Assembly: GCA_037355855.1 (NCBI GenBank)
Contig: CM074765.1
Location: 3,596,001 to 3,660,000, forward strand
DNA: 64,000 nt
Source of the DNA: Pseudo-nitzschia pungens
Lineage: Eukaryota > Bacillariophyta > Bacillariophyceae > Bacillariales > Bacillariaceae
Reading direction: 5' to 3'
Shown: positions 30,104 through 41,293 of the stretch, in pieces
Numbering within the stretch: the first letter of the stretch is position 1
How the letters are laid out: each line of letters opens with the position of its first letter
Position numbers and translations under genes: made by a program
Notes under the pieces: model-generated
What the model was told of the DNA's origin: nothing
The model's database searches: none
Seen by the model: only the letters and a program-made list of their open reading frames with translations

Positions 30104-32722
30104 TCAACAAACGATGGGATCCTTTGTGCTATCGTCGTCGTCGTCGGTTACGTTTTCATCCCCTTCATCGCCAACGTCTGTTTTCTCGTCCTCTTGCTGT
30201 TCTTCTTTTGTTTCTTCCTCGTCTTCTTTTTCTTGTTGTTGCTCGATTTCTTCATTTGCTTGTTCTTGTTCAATTTCTTGTTCAATTTCTTGTTCATCTT
30301 CTCCTTGCTCTTTTTGGTCTGCTTGGTCTTCTTGCTCTTCTTCTTCTCTTTCTTCTTCTTCTTCTTCTTCTTCTTCTTCCTTTTCTTCTTCCTTTTCTTC
30401 TTCTTTTTCTTCTTCTTTTTCTTCTTCTTTTTCTGCTTCTTTTTCTGCTTCCTTTTCTTCTTCTTTTTCTTCTTCCTTTTCTTCTTCCATTTCTTTTTCT
30501 TCTTCTTTTTCTTCTTCTTTTTCTTCTTCTTTTACTCCTTCTTCCTTCATTTCCTCCGTCTCGTCCTCACTCTTGTCCGCCGTTTTGGAATCAGATTTAT
30601 CAACGTCAACTTCCATATGATCTTCTTTTGTCTTCGTTTCTTCTTCTTCCTCCTCTACCTGTTCATCCTTCTCTTCACTCGACGGAGACTTCTTTATCTC
30701 CTTTTCGTCGCTGTTGTCTTCTTCTGCTAGCTTTTGCTCGGCGACTTCGTCATCTTTTTTCGTTTCGGCGTCAACATCCTCCATTGTTTCTTCCTTGATA
30801 TCCTTGGCTGTTTCTTCGTTCTCTCCTGCCTTTTCTTCCTTGTCTTCGTCCATGGGGGTTGCTTCGTCTTCGACCACCTTCTCTTTTTTCTCTTTTTCGC
30901 CATTCTTTTTTTTGTCTTCTTTCTTGGGAACGACGCCATCGGTGTCTCCTCCTTCTTTGGTGTTTTCCATTTTTACATCGTTGTCTCCTTGCTTGGATTC
31001 GCCGCCGCCGTCCTTGCTGCCCTCTTCGCCGTCCTTGGATTCCTCCTTGGGAGCTCGCTTGACCCGAAGAATGCCCTCGTCGACGTACACGCCCAGGGCA
31101 CGAATGTTTTCGGACCAGTACTCTTTTCCGCCGATCGCCCGGCGACAATCGCTTCTCAGGACTATCAATTGGCGGCGAACGTCGCGCGGGATTCGATAAC
31201 ACCGCTCGCACAGGTGCACCTTGGACATGTTCTGGGCAATCTGATAGATTCCTTCCACGGTCTGGGAATAGTAGGCGGCACCCTTGGTGCGGGCAGCCAG
31301 TTGAACCCCGGCACAGTGACGGCATCGGAGACCGACCTGGCCGAGTTTGATGGGGGCGGTCCTGCCCTGTCGTGTACTGCACCGCACATCGTCTTCGTCG
31401 GCCTCGAAGAGTTCCAACTGTTTTCGAAGCAGGCACTGGTAGGCGGTCAGCTTGTGCTCGTCGCTTTCCTGGTACAAGACCACGGGGAATGATCCGTCCT
31501 TGCGTTCCGGGAGGCTGTTGACCATCATTCTGCGTTGCAGAGCACTTCTGTGCTGGGCCAATCGAATGGCCGGAATAGTCGCCAAGTGTTGGGGATTCGG
31601 CCCTCCCTCGACCCCGCCCCTTCCGAGGTAGGGATCCGATCCCACGGGCCCCGCCGCTCCCATCAATTGATCGGCACCGTATTGTCCGTAGGGATTGGGT
31701 CCCAGTGCACGAAGTCCCGCTGCTCCCTGTCGATCGAGTCCTGCGAGACCGACCCCTCCCATCAGATTGTTGTTCAGGGCGGCCTGGTGGCGGACCAATG
31801 CCATTTCCGATCGCGCGAAATTGTATCCCTGATCAAAGAGAGAGGGACCACCGGTGCCCGCCGCGGCATTCCGAGCGGCGGCCATGGCGGCTCCGGGAGC
31901 CCCCCCACCCAGGCCCGGGGCGTTGGGATTCATGAGACCCGGACCCGCGGGTGAACCATCCGGTCCCACTCCGAGACCAGCAGCGGCCGGATTGAACATG
32001 GGGTAGCCAGCCATTGCCGCCGGATTTCCGAGAAGAGCGGAGGCATCGGCCCCCTCAAAGCCGGTGGGCATCAATCCCTGGAAGTCCGCTCCACCCGCTT
32101 GTTGCTGCGCGGCGAGTGCTTGTTGCTGAGCAACCATCGCTTGCTGCTGCTGCTGTTGCAACGCCGAAGCCGGTCCCCTGACTCCGAGGCCATTCATGGC
32201 GTTCAGGCCTCCGAGGCCGGCGGGACCACCGACTCCCCCGGCACCCTGCAAGCCGGCCAGACCGCCGCTGTGATCCTCGAATTGACCGGGAAGCAAACCG
32301 GGAACGCCACGGAATCCTCCGGGGCCTCCGAGTCCCGCGGCGCCGGGAAAACCGGCCGCTCCGTAGAGGCTGTTCATTTGTTGGGCCCGGGCTCCCTGCG
32401 CAGCCGCATCGTTCGGACCTCCGTACATTCCCAGCCCGGCGGCTCCGACTCCTTGGAGACCGGGGGCGGCGGCTTGTCCCCGGGGATAGAAGCCTCCAGA
32501 AGCGGCGGCGTTGTCTTCGGCCAGGAGTTGCTGCTCGATGTTGCTGAGTCGGCGAGAACCTCCACGGCCACTCCCATTGATGCTGTTGTTGTTGTTGTTG
32601 TTGCTATTGTTGCCAGAAGCTCCGCTTCCTCCTGCGGCAGAAGAAGGAGCCCTAGCGGAATCGTCATTGAAAGCTCCCTGATCGCCAGGGGCGGACGGAG
32701 CAGCTGTGCTTTCTCCCTCCAT
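30104..32722 (-). CDS. Diatom CRHC/CERC-domain protein with Gly/Ala/Gln-rich N-terminus and Glu/Lys-rich tail
   Basis: Single exon, 872 residues, from the ATG at 32722. Residues 1-370 are Gly/Ala/Pro/Gln-rich, disordered and carry a Q-run near 190. Residues ~400-560 form the only globular part. It has V-G-L-R-C-R-H-C-A near 468, Y-Y-S-Q-T-V-E-G-I-Y-Q-I-A-Q-N-M and H-L-C-E-R-C near 505, then G-G-K-E-Y-W-S-E-N. The two C-x2-C pairs suggest zinc binding. I know this domain from many diatom proteins of undetermined function. Residues 560-872 are almost wholly Glu/Lys/Asp, encoded partly by a TTCTTC microsatellite (30345-30535), and are probably extended or coiled. No signal peptide or membrane span, so nuclear or cytosolic placement is likely. 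Confidence 0.75.
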   Translation of the reverse strand: MEGESTAAPSAPGDQGAFNDDSARAPSSAAGGSGASGNNSNNNNNNSINGSGRGGSRRLSNIEQQLLAEDNAAASGGFYPRGQAAAPGLQGVGAAGLGMYGGPNDAAAQGARAQQMNSLYGAAGFPGAAGLGGPGGFRGVPGLLPGQFEDHSGGLAGLQGAGGVGGPAGLGGLNAMNGLGVRGPASALQQQQQQAMVAQQQALAAQQQAGGADFQGLMPTGFEGADASALLGNPAAMAGYPMFNPAAAGLGVGPDGSPAGPGLMNPNAPGLGGGAPGAAMAAARNAAAGTGGPSLFDQGYNFARSEMALVRHQAALNNNLMGGVGLAGLDRQGAAGLRALGPNPYGQYGADQLMGAAGPVGSDPYLGRGGVEGGPNPQHLATIPAIRLAQHRSALQRRMMVNSLPERKDGSFPVVLYQESDEHKLTAYQCLLRKQLELFEADEDDVRCSTRQGRTAPIKLGQVGLRCRHCAGVQLAARTKGAAYYSQTVEGIYQIAQNMSKVHLCERCYRIPRDVRRQLIVLRSDCRRAIGGKEYWSENIRALGVYVDEGILRVKRAPKEESKDGEEGSKDGGGESKQGDNDVKMENTKEGGDTDGVVPKKEDKKKNGEKEKKEKVVEDEATPMDEDKEEKAGENEETAKDIKEETMEDVDAETKKDDEVAEQKLAEEDNSDEKEIKKSPSSEEKDEQVEEEEEETKTKEDHMEVDVDKSDSKTADKSEDETEEMKEEGVKEEEKEEEKEEEKEMEEEKEEEKEEEKEAEKEAEKEEEKEEEKEEEKEEEKEEEEEEEEEEREEEEQEDQADQKEQGEDEQEIEQEIEQEQANEEIEQQQEKEDEEETKEEQQEDEKTDVGDEGDENVTDDDDDSTKDPIVC
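30345..30535. repeat. TTCTTC-type microsatellite coding for a Glu/Lys tract
   Basis: Nearly uninterrupted TTCTTC/TTTTC units are read on the minus strand as E-E-K-E-E-E repeats of the low-complexity gene. Pyrimidine/purine strand asymmetry is extreme, so triplex-prone DNA is possible. Confidence 0.85.
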
Positions 32723-35700
32723 TATACGGGTAGTCTGGAGTGTTTGTAGTGTGGTGAAGTGTGGTGGTGAAGTGTGGCGGAGTCGACTCGCTCTGAATCG
32801 AGGAACGACAAATCAACCAAGGCTACTTCGTTATTATCTTCGCTTTAACGCAATTTAAATCTAAGTGAATTCTGTCGATTGTGAACCGATCGAACTAGGT
32901 ATCAGTTGTCTTTCGTAGTGTGATGAATGAGAGATTTTGATTTCTGCAGATCGAAATAGTGATGAGAATGTGGCGACAATGCCATACGATCCGCTATTAA
33001 TCGAAGAGCGTCTGGATATTAATTTTAGAAAATAGTAACTAAACTTAACGACAATTACGCACGGAATGTTTTCTTTTAGTAACAAAACGTTAGATATGCT
33101 TTGTTTTCCTCGTACATTTTTGTAGGTATGTCTCGGAGAGAGTGATTTTTTGCTCGAGCCTAAAACAAAGCAAAAAATCAGACGATCAAGTGCCACATAC
33201 ATCGGTTGGTTTTCAAGATGATATATGCCTGCGCTGATACAGATTCGCATAGGTTGCCGACTGTCAGCCCTTCCCGCCGAAGACGGACGACTGGGAAAAG
33301 GACATAGTTCGAGCTTGCGCGAGGATGCACGCGTATGAGCTGAAAATTATTTAACTCTCGAAACGCTACATAGTATGCAATTGATCGAAACAATCTAAAA
33401 ATTAATTTGCAAGTTGTCATTCATTTTGAGAAGTCTGGAAATCCGAAGAGAACTTAGATAATCACCTCCCTGAGACAGTTTCTTTACATATGCTTTAGTT
33501 TTATCTGTTTGTATGAAGTTTTCTCTTTATCATTCATCCTTCCAGAAGAATCTGTCTTTACTATAAGTGATCGAATAAAGAACCCCTAGAAAATTTTGAT
33601 GACCCGAGGAGTACTAAATTTTAGAAGAAAAAGGGTCTTAAAAAGAACGAGATATTCTCTTTTGATTTTCTTCTCAATGAAAATGATGTAAAATCGCCGC
33701 AAAGAATTTCCTAAATCAATGAATTATAATGTGCTCGCATTGAACTATGAAAACTGTTTTCTCTGGTTTGTTCTTATTTATATTATGAGAAGTCAAACGG
33801 GACAATAAGTATTTTTTTGATAATTTTAGCAACAATATACTTATTCAAAGCTCTAATATCAATCAAATAATACGTAGTATTGATTTAAGTTGCACGTTGA
33901 TGCTGTTCAGATTTCACATAAAAAAACATTCGATACCATATGAGCATATTTCTATTGATCTCGGCAACTTTCTTGGGCTTATTGAACCTGAGCGAACGTT
34001 CAGCGATAAAGATCAATCTTCCGAGATTGAAATAATTTTATCATTGCTGTTTTATTTATAATAGTCCGAAAGGAGAAACTAACATTTTTTCCACTGGTAT
34101 GTAGCCCCTATGAGTATTACTTTTATTACGTATTTAAAGTACTTCGTAATTTATGTTCGTTACCAATCCAACTTCTCTTTGGAATCATCAGCTTGGAAGA
34201 CCTTACTGGTACGGTAGCTGTAAAGTTCGTAAGTAAGGTTTACCCATTGTCCCGGTGTCGCTCATGTTCATTGGTCCGAAACAATGATGAGAAAGTTGAC
34301 TTGAAAAATTTATCGTGTTTCCACCTAAGCCTCAGAGTGCTGTTTTGTATCTGTTTCTATGCAGTATCGCTACCTACCAGTATATCACGGCATGGACTAT
34401 GGACAAAGTGTTTGCTTAACCAAATCTTGCACGTGGTAAGATTAGCTAGAAGTGGAGGAGACGTAACAAGAAATAGGTGGTTCTGGTTGTGCATCCTCCA
34501 CTGGTCAGTCAACAACTTGTGATCTGCTGGAATCAAAAGATTGTTACATGCATCATACACTCCATTCTGCTTTCTTTTCTAATCTCTTTTGGGTTTAAGA
34601 GGATTGCTGACGGTTCCAGCACCAATCATGTAGTAACCTTACTCATACAAGAAATAAGCTTCTTGCCTCAAACAGATCGACTTATATTCTCCCCCAGCAG
34701 GGTGTCTTGTGTGTTTTTTTCTGTCACAAGTTTTTTAGTAATAGTTTCTCCTTTGATCAATAACAAGTTGAGTTGGATGCTTTTTCTGTTGTTGTCGGAC
34801 AATTTTAAGCATGGTGACTCCATTGACCACCACACTATGAGCAGGTTTAGCTGAGATCAGATGGGTCAGTATGATGGTTGTTGTGAAGTGTGCCTGAACG
34901 AACGAAGAACAAGTTGGACAAAGAAGTAGCCTGCTTCTCTGCTTGATTAGTGCTAATGCACCACAGAGATGGTACTACTGGTACCCAGCACCCACTGTTG
35001 GACACAACAAGTATCTATATATTCCCTATATCTGACAGAACTTGGCTTGGTTCCAAAAGAAATCACCTTTCATTGTACCTCTGTTGTTTGTTGCCATAGA
35101 TACAAGTTGGTAGCTAAGCTGGAGTTTCGAGAGAAATGCCAGTGATTTTAAACTTCTGATTACCATCTGAGTGTGACGGGCTGGCGTAGGTATCCCTACG
35201 AGAGACTCTAAATGATTATTGAATCCCGCATGTGCTCCAATACACAAGAATATGTACGATATTCATGTATATATAATGAATATTCAACGTACAAGAATAC
35301 ACATACAATTCAAACAAAGATTCCCATGACTCACCGATTATTGATATTATGCCCGACGAACATTATTATTGTTCGATCGTTCATTCATTCCATACTCAAG
35401 AAATCATTCCCATCTCGTAAAGTATCCAACCATTCTCTTTTATAACACAATTTATTAACCTTTCATCTTTAAAGAAATACTCCTATCGTGTATTTCTACT
35501 CTAGACCGTAACACAGTAATTACTGTTTGTGCTTTAAAGTAGAAACAGAACCAACTCAGTACTGAATCCAAAACAACCTTTAACCTAAACAACAGGGATA
35601 CATCGATACCCTGACAAGCAAAATCCTACAATCGGAACCTCCGAAAGAATCAAAAATTGATAAACAAGAACCGATCGAACGAAACGATCTCTACGAACCA

Positions 35701-35775
35701 ACCGATACGAATCGATCGCACAACAAATCGATCGAACGCTGAACCAATCAAACGCTCTGAATCGAATCAAGAACC
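32723..35775. other. 3 kb AT-rich gene-free region
   Basis: No ORF of coding character on either strand. It holds a GTAACCTTAC motif (34633-34642), a degenerate CTTACTGGTACGGTA cluster near 34202-34216, and an A-rich leader (35580-35775) rich in CGATCGA words upstream of the gag-like ORF. No long terminal repeats matching the downstream flank were found by eye. Confidence 0.5.
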
Positions 35776-36894
35776 ATGGCAGGACTTTACAGAGATCCTC
35801 CAATCCCTTACAAGAGAGCCTTTGACAGCTCCAATCCCAAGCTTGTTACACTAACAGTTTACAACGCTGAAGACCAAGAAGACAGCGTCAAAGTCCCTCT
35901 ATTCACCAACACAGGAGGACTAGAAGAACTCCTACACACTGAAGAAGCATTTCTGAACGCAGCAGAAGATCTTGATCTATCAGCAAATAAATATATCAAA
36001 TACTTCGGCCGATGTCTCTCCGTCGATGCCCAAACCAAGTGGAGAGCCTTAACAAGAAGCCAACGTGATTATCCAACTACAAGAAATGGATACAACAGAG
36101 CCTTCTCAGCCTTTATCAAACAATACTGCAACGCCGAAGATGCAAAAGATATCATGCATACATATCTTCAAACTCTGAAGAAACCCAGTGACGTATCATG
36201 CAAGAAGCCAAGCAACGTATCATGCAAAGACCATGCAAACCGAATGGAACAGCTCTTCAAATACACTGCAAAACTACAAGGCTTTGCTGCTGATCTAAAC
36301 CATCTACAACAAATGACCATCTTGCTCCACAGCTTCCCAAATGAGTGGATTGAAGACTATTGCAGAATCCACAAAGGAATCCGACCACAAACAACTGTAC
36401 AATTTATAGTCAACCATATGAGCTCCCTGCACAGACTCAGCAAGCAAAGCGACGACAATCCATACGATTCTGATATCAACAGCGTCAGCAATCAGTCCTA
36501 CAATTCCGCCAGCGATTCAAACGCCAACAACAATGCTTCAGATGATGACAACAACAATAGCTCTAATTCAGACAGTAACAGCGACGCTGAATCTGAAGAA
36601 GAAGAAGAAGAAGAGAGCAACACTAATGCCAGCAAGCGCAAGTACAACAACCCTTGCAGAATCCCTGGACACGACCACGATTGGTCCGATTGTCCAAAGA
36701 ATCGATTCAAACGAAATAAGAGCAAAAGCGGCAACAACAGCACTGCTTCAGCTCCTAGCAATGAAAATGGCAGCACTGCTGCTTCCAATGAAGCCTTTCA
36801 AGCTTACATCAAGCAAGCAATGGATTCCTATTGCATGGAACATGGCGGACGCGTCGAAAGAAACTTCGATGGCAGTCCTACTTGGCAACCATAG
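35776..36894 (+). CDS. Orphan retrotransposon gag-like protein with C-x4-H-x-H-x4-C motif
   Basis: 372 residues from the ATG at 35776. Residues 30-210 resemble LTR-retrotransposon capsid regions: helical, with W-R-A-L-T-R and L-L-H-S-F-P-N-E-W segments typical of gag. Residues ~225-285 are an Asn/Ser/Asp/Glu-rich linker. A Cys/His motif, C-R-I-P-G-H-D-H-D-W-S-D-C, near 299 takes the place of a CCHC knuckle. An internal 8-residue duplication (K-P-S-D-V-S-C-K then K-P-S-N-V-S-C-K) lies near 137-150. No protease, integrase or reverse transcriptase follows and flanking LTRs are not evident. It is thus a truncated element or a captured gag gene. The ORF is intact, which is notable for a decayed copy. 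Confidence 0.65.
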   Translation: MAGLYRDPPIPYKRAFDSSNPKLVTLTVYNAEDQEDSVKVPLFTNTGGLEELLHTEEAFLNAAEDLDLSANKYIKYFGRCLSVDAQTKWRALTRSQRDYPTTRNGYNRAFSAFIKQYCNAEDAKDIMHTYLQTLKKPSDVSCKKPSNVSCKDHANRMEQLFKYTAKLQGFAADLNHLQQMTILLHSFPNEWIEDYCRIHKGIRPQTTVQFIVNHMSSLHRLSKQSDDNPYDSDINSVSNQSYNSASDSNANNNASDDDNNNSSNSDSNSDAESEEEEEEESNTNASKRKYNNPCRIPGHDHDWSDCPKNRFKRNKSKSGNNSTASAPSNENGSTAASNEAFQAYIKQAMDSYCMEHGGRVERNFDGSPTWQP

Positions 36895-38196
36895 CCAAAC
36901 CAAACAACAAACAAAGGATCACGTATCCAGGATCACGATATCCACAGCACCGTGCCTTCAGCTCCACTGGACCTGAATGCCAGTACAGCACTGCTGTCTG
37001 GGAAGACGCATGGAGGAGAACTCCCAAAGAAAAGAAGGGAAGGAACCTACAGAGATGAGCCCTGTTGCAAACAAAATGTTCGAACTAAATACAGATTGCG
37101 CTCAAGACCGATCCAACGTGACGGCAACAATCAACCAAAAGAATAGAATAAAAAGATTCAAATGGCAAATACAAAGCAAAAGGTTCGGACGCGAACCAAT
37201 TGCAAGGGTACAGACGCTTATGCCAAACGAATCAAACAATCGAATCGAATCGACATATCGATATCGATAAGGGTACAGACGCAAAACAAAACAAAAAAAA
37301 AATAGGGTACAGCAGCAGCAATAACAAAGGCAAACCTTGTTCCGGACAAACAAATAGTCCACAGGGAGCTCCAAAGATAAAAGAGCAATCCCACAAAAAC
37401 CATATTCAAAACCCACAGAGGTGCTCTGGAGTTACAAAATTCGAAACTCCACTAGACAAGACTAGTTCTAAAGCTACTCAATAGCATTGTTGGCGCAAAT
37501 GATGGTTCAGAACAACCACAATGTCTTGACCTGTAGGGAATAGTAGTAGTACTGATACTTGACCCGTAGTGTGCCCCTGTTTGATCTGCCACCATGCTAA
37601 CTTAAATGATGGGAATTGACGGTGGAATTCAGTTGTTACCGTTGTTCAAAATGGCAACCACCACATCAAAAAATTATTCTGCCCGAAGAAGATCACTCCA
37701 TAGTAGAATCGTGTAGCAATGGTGAGGTATGCTGAGTCTCCCAAATCCAGCGCGACAATCTTGCAGCACGTTGGACGACAGCAACGAACAAAAGTTGCAA
37801 TACTCAGGACGAGCAAAGCTGAAACCAGTTGCTGTACCGAACAAAACTTCCGAGAGAGGGTATAAAGACAATCTTGAAAGTGGCAGTGTTGGAGTCAAAT
37901 CAATTGTGAAACAAAAGTATACATTGATCTGACCTGAAAGTCCCATTGTTCAGTTGAAATGAATCGTGAAACAAAAGACAGTGATATAATCGCCGGACGG
38001 GACGATAGCAGTGAAGGTAAGATCATACTCTAGAATCATGTTGCACTGCGTCGTGCTGTCGTTTAACAACCATGCCATGCGATGTAATTATCGCAATGTC
38101 CAAAATTAGCGGGGTGGCTTTCGTTTTAAAAAAGAGCTGAGTACTAGAAAAATTCTTCAAGGTTCGTTGCCCTTTTCCATGGGCGTTGTTCTATGG
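36895..38196. other. 3' flank of the gag-like gene
   Basis: Only short fragments are open. The A-rich, CGAATCG-rich composition up to about 37480 continues that of the gag region and may be the remnant of the same element. Beyond that nothing is recognised until the end of the ZNG1 gene. Confidence 0.45.
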
Positions 38197-39807
38197 CTAC
38201 GCAAAGCAAGCCTCAAAGCCAGCTTTGAGATCCGCTTGTCGAAGCGACTTGCCAATGACGACAATCTTGCCGGTGCGCTCTTCCTCGGGTTTCCAGAAGA
38301 GATCGGCACTGGTCACCGGTTGAATATCCCACAGATCGTAGACGGACTGCACGATGAATCGTCTCGGATCGAGGAGCGGAGCAGCAGACCCGGTGCTGAA
38401 GTCATTGGTCTCGGCGTCGGCAGTTGCGTTCGGCGCTGCATAATCTGCGTCGTCCTCCTCTTGCCAGGAAAATTCATCGCTCGAGTGAACCGAAAGAATT
38501 CCCTTGATGCGAAAAATCTGTTGTTCCGTGCTGGTTTCGTGATTGGCTTGGTGCTCGTTTTGGCTGGATGCGTCCCGTTCTTCTCGGTACAACATGGCGG
38601 TCAACACCTTGTCGGTTTCGTCTTGATTCGGCCACAATATGTCTGCCAACCATGCGTTCAGTTTCCTCACATCGATCGACCCGGAGTGTTCAAAGGATAC
38701 GGTAGAGATGGACGTTGTATGAGTGTGCTCGTGATGGCCGTGGTCATGTTCGTGGTGGCCGTGATCATGTTCGTGGTGATTGGCAGCCTCGTCGTGATGA
38801 CAACACTCGGAGCAATCTTGGTTGTCACCGTGTTGGTGGTGGTGTTCGTGACTGTGATCGTGGCTGGAATTTGTTGCGTCTGGAGCATGGGTCGAATCTT
38901 GGAAGCTGCTTTGCACCTCCTCGAGGTGATCAAATCCGTTGAAGCAATCGGCGTCCAGTATCCAGTCCAGGTTCGGGACTTTCGAGAAGGAGGTGCGCAA
39001 AATTGGCGCCGTTGGGTGGATCCTCCGAATCGCTGTTTCCACTTTTAGGACACTGGTAGCCGAAGTTGTTGCTGTCTCGGTTGTGATCGTCGTTTCGGAG
39101 TCTCCTTCCGGTGATGATGATGATGGCTGCAGCAGATCGACCTTGTTCAGGATGATTCGATCGGCGTACGCGATTTGTCGGGCCGCTTCCTCTGTCGCTT
39201 CCAGCTGATCGAGAATGTGCCGGCCGTCCACCAAGGTCACGATTCCATCCAGTTTGAGCCTCGATTCCAGAGCATCGTCGAGCCAGAAGATGGAAGCGAT
39301 CGGGCCCGGATCGGCCATCCCGCTGGCTTCGATCAAAATATAGTCGAGATCGGATCGCTTGGCAATGAGATTTTCGAGGGTTTCGACGAGCGAATCCTTT
39401 ACGGTGCAGCAGACACATCCGTTGGGCAGTTCGATCAGGTCCTGAAGAGACCCCGATCCCGGATCGATGCCGTCTCGGGCAATCAGGGACTCAATGGCGA
39501 GTCCCTCTCCGAATTCGTTTTCGATAACAGCGATTCTCTTGCCGTGGTCGGTAGATTTGAGGATGTACTGGATGAGCGTTGTCTTTCCAGAACCCAGAAA
39601 TCCGGAGAGTATTGTAACCGGACATTGCGTTTGACTTATTCCGCCGTTTTTGTCATCGTTGGAATTCGCTGCCATCAAAGCGGGTGCACCTGATGTGGCG
39701 TCAAGATCATTCTCGTTGAGGTCAGGGCCAAGAGCAATCAGATCGGGGGCTTCATCGTCGCTGTCTTCTTCGAGACAGTCGTTTATGTTGTTGTTGTTGT
39801 CATTCAT
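38197..39807 (-). CDS. ZNG1: ZNG1/CobW-family (COG0523) GTPase, zinc metallochaperone-like
   Basis: A G3E P-loop GTPase of the eukaryotic ZNG1 (CBWD) type, which loads zinc into client metalloenzymes such as methionine aminopeptidase. Single exon, 536 residues, ATG at 39807. Walker A S-G-F-L-G-S-G-K at 68-75, the metal-binding C-V-C-C at 131-134, E-A-S-G-M-A-D-P-G near 160, and N-K-V-D at 221-224 are all present. A His-rich insert of ~60 residues (about 315-375, H-D-H-S-H-E-H-H-H) probably buffers metal. The C-terminal CobW_C domain has L-W-P-N, R-I-K-G and V-Y-D-L-W-D segments. In animals and yeast an N-terminal C-P-E-L-V-P motif docks the zinc-finger client. Here the aligned site reads E-A-P-D-L-I-A-L (19-26), lacking the Cys. 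A TAACCTTAC motif lies 132 bp upstream. Confidence 0.88.
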   Translation of the reverse strand: MNDNNNNINDCLEEDSDDEAPDLIALGPDLNENDLDATSGAPALMAANSNDDKNGGISQTQCPVTILSGFLGSGKTTLIQYILKSTDHGKRIAVIENEFGEGLAIESLIARDGIDPGSGSLQDLIELPNGCVCCTVKDSLVETLENLIAKRSDLDYILIEASGMADPGPIASIFWLDDALESRLKLDGIVTLVDGRHILDQLEATEEAARQIAYADRIILNKVDLLQPSSSSPEGDSETTITTETATTSATSVLKVETAIRRIHPTAPILRTSFSKVPNLDWILDADCFNGFDHLEEVQSSFQDSTHAPDATNSSHDHSHEHHHQHGDNQDCSECCHHDEAANHHEHDHGHHEHDHGHHEHTHTTSISTVSFEHSGSIDVRKLNAWLADILWPNQDETDKVLTAMLYREERDASSQNEHQANHETSTEQQIFRIKGILSVHSSDEFSWQEEDDADYAAPNATADAETNDFSTGSAAPLLDPRRFIVQSVYDLWDIQPVTSADLFWKPEEERTGKIVVIGKSLRQADLKAGFEACFA

Positions 39808-40329
39808 TATTGGTCAAGTGGTGTTGGTCGGTGATTTCTGGAGCGAAATATTATCTTCCATCCCCTGTGATCATGCGGAGATCGACTGACAGCGCCATGT
39901 CCATCACGTTCGTTTAGTCATGGCCACGAATTGTTCGATAACCTTACTCGGTCAATACACTCTCTCAATCAAAAAACTTGCCTCCGAATGATTCGGGAAC
40001 CAAGAGGCCATTTTCGATTTTATGGCCGCTGGCATTCACGCGCTATCACTCTCTGTGGACGGTTGCATGGGTCCGTATGGTAATTACGAGTACCGTGCAG
40101 TACGAAGTTACCGGTACTACATCATAGGGATCGGTATCTTACTGCGGTAGATGCTCCAGAGAAGTTGCGTTTCAGAAGTGCAATTTGCAGTGTTCCTTTC
40201 ATCACGGGATTGTTTCATGAACAGTAATGTTTTAGTTGAAAATATCCAACCCTTTTGTTTTGATTCAAACAAGGACATTGCATTTTGAATTTTTGGAAAT
40301 TTGTGAAATTTGGACCTGATTCATGAAAT
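39808..40329. other. 5' flank of the ZNG1-like gene
   Basis: Non-coding. It contains TAACCTTAC (39939-39947) and TTACCGGTACTAC-type variants near 40115. Nothing else is recognised. Confidence 0.5.
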
Positions 40330-40449
40330 CCATTCTGGTGAATCTTTGTCAACAAGAACTACTAACAGCAATAGGAGACATACTATCAATAGAGCTCACA
40401 ATTTGCATATCACTGCTATCCTAACAACTAGAAGACCCAGGGTATGACA
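40330..40449. mobile_element. Solo-LTR 3' end fragment related to the gypsy element at 61 kb
   Basis: Bases 40387-40449 match 61005-61067 at about 56 of 63 positions, and weaker similarity extends some 40 bp upstream. Both copies end in ...GGGTATG(A/G)CA, fitting an LTR terminus. At 61 kb the leader and gag follow; here they do not, so this is a solo LTR or fragment. Its 5' limit is not resolved. Confidence 0.55.
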
Positions 40450-41274
40450 GAAACCTCAACTCCTTTTCATGTGGACATGATTGGTGTTAGTAGTAGTAGT
40501 ACTACTATGTTGTGGAAAGGGAAACAAAGTGAGAGCTTGTGTTAACAAAGTACTTGGAGAGCATGATATTTCTGATAAAGTCAGACTGCACTTAGAAGCT
40601 ATGACTGATTACATCCAAGCTGCTGACCCCGCTTTGGGTCTACCAGCTTATAGCACAGCACCAATGCATTTCAGCAGAGAGTCTCTGCATTCAAGTCATT
40701 TGATTCACACAAATTGTTCACATTATGGTTTGCCAGATTTTTATTGGAAAGTTTCCTCTTTCTTGTGTCCTTTTCACACCTAATATTGAATAATCATATT
40801 ATATTACAAACAGTATTCATACTATTTCTTACTTTATGAAAGCTTAAAATCCATCCTTTGAACAAAATGATACACTTCACAAAGAAAACACCAAAAGAAA
40901 AAAATAGCACTTTCTATGCAGATGTTTGTGCAGAAGAACTCTAGTAGAATGACAAGCTTTTCATTCTTTATTTTACGGGAAGGAAACTGTACTATTGATC
41001 TGCAGTGACTATTGCTGTAGTCTAGGTTGTTTGTGTGAGCCACAAAACTTATGTTGTGCAAGAATTATAATTGTTTATGATTTTGAAGTTACTTTATCCT
41101 ACCGTGGTGGAGTTCTGGTTTGAATTTACGACCAACCTCTCACTATTTTTCCCCATAGTCAAAGAATCAATCATCAGTACGACAGGCCACTACCGGTAAT
41201 TACTCGTACTATTGTTTTAATTTTTCAATATTTTTTCATTTGATCGGGAAGAACACACGATTTTTTGCAACCTT
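40450..41274. other. Gene-free region upstream of the retroposon
   Basis: One 100-codon open stretch (40481-40783) starts at GTG and shows no coding features. Otherwise the DNA is AT-rich with nothing recognisable. Confidence 0.5.
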
Positions 41275-41293
41275 TTAGTTTATTTTGTACTTC

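Noticed and set aside
30059..30798. Phe/Leu/Ser-rich + strand ORFs that look like membrane proteins
   Set aside because: They are the antisense reading of the Glu/Lys-coding TTCTTC tract; the minus-strand frame has the conserved Cys domain.
35212..37500. LTR pair around the gag-like gene
   Set aside because: I compared the flanks by eye and found no long direct repeat with TG...CA ends; only compositional similarity was seen.
38167..39048. 293-codon + strand ORF resembling a hydrophobic Val-rich protein
   Set aside because: Antisense of the His-rich insert and C-terminal domain of the ZNG1-like gene.
40481..40783. Possible 100-residue gene
   Set aside because: It opens at GTG, has no recognisable motif or codon character, and lies in repeat-derived DNA.
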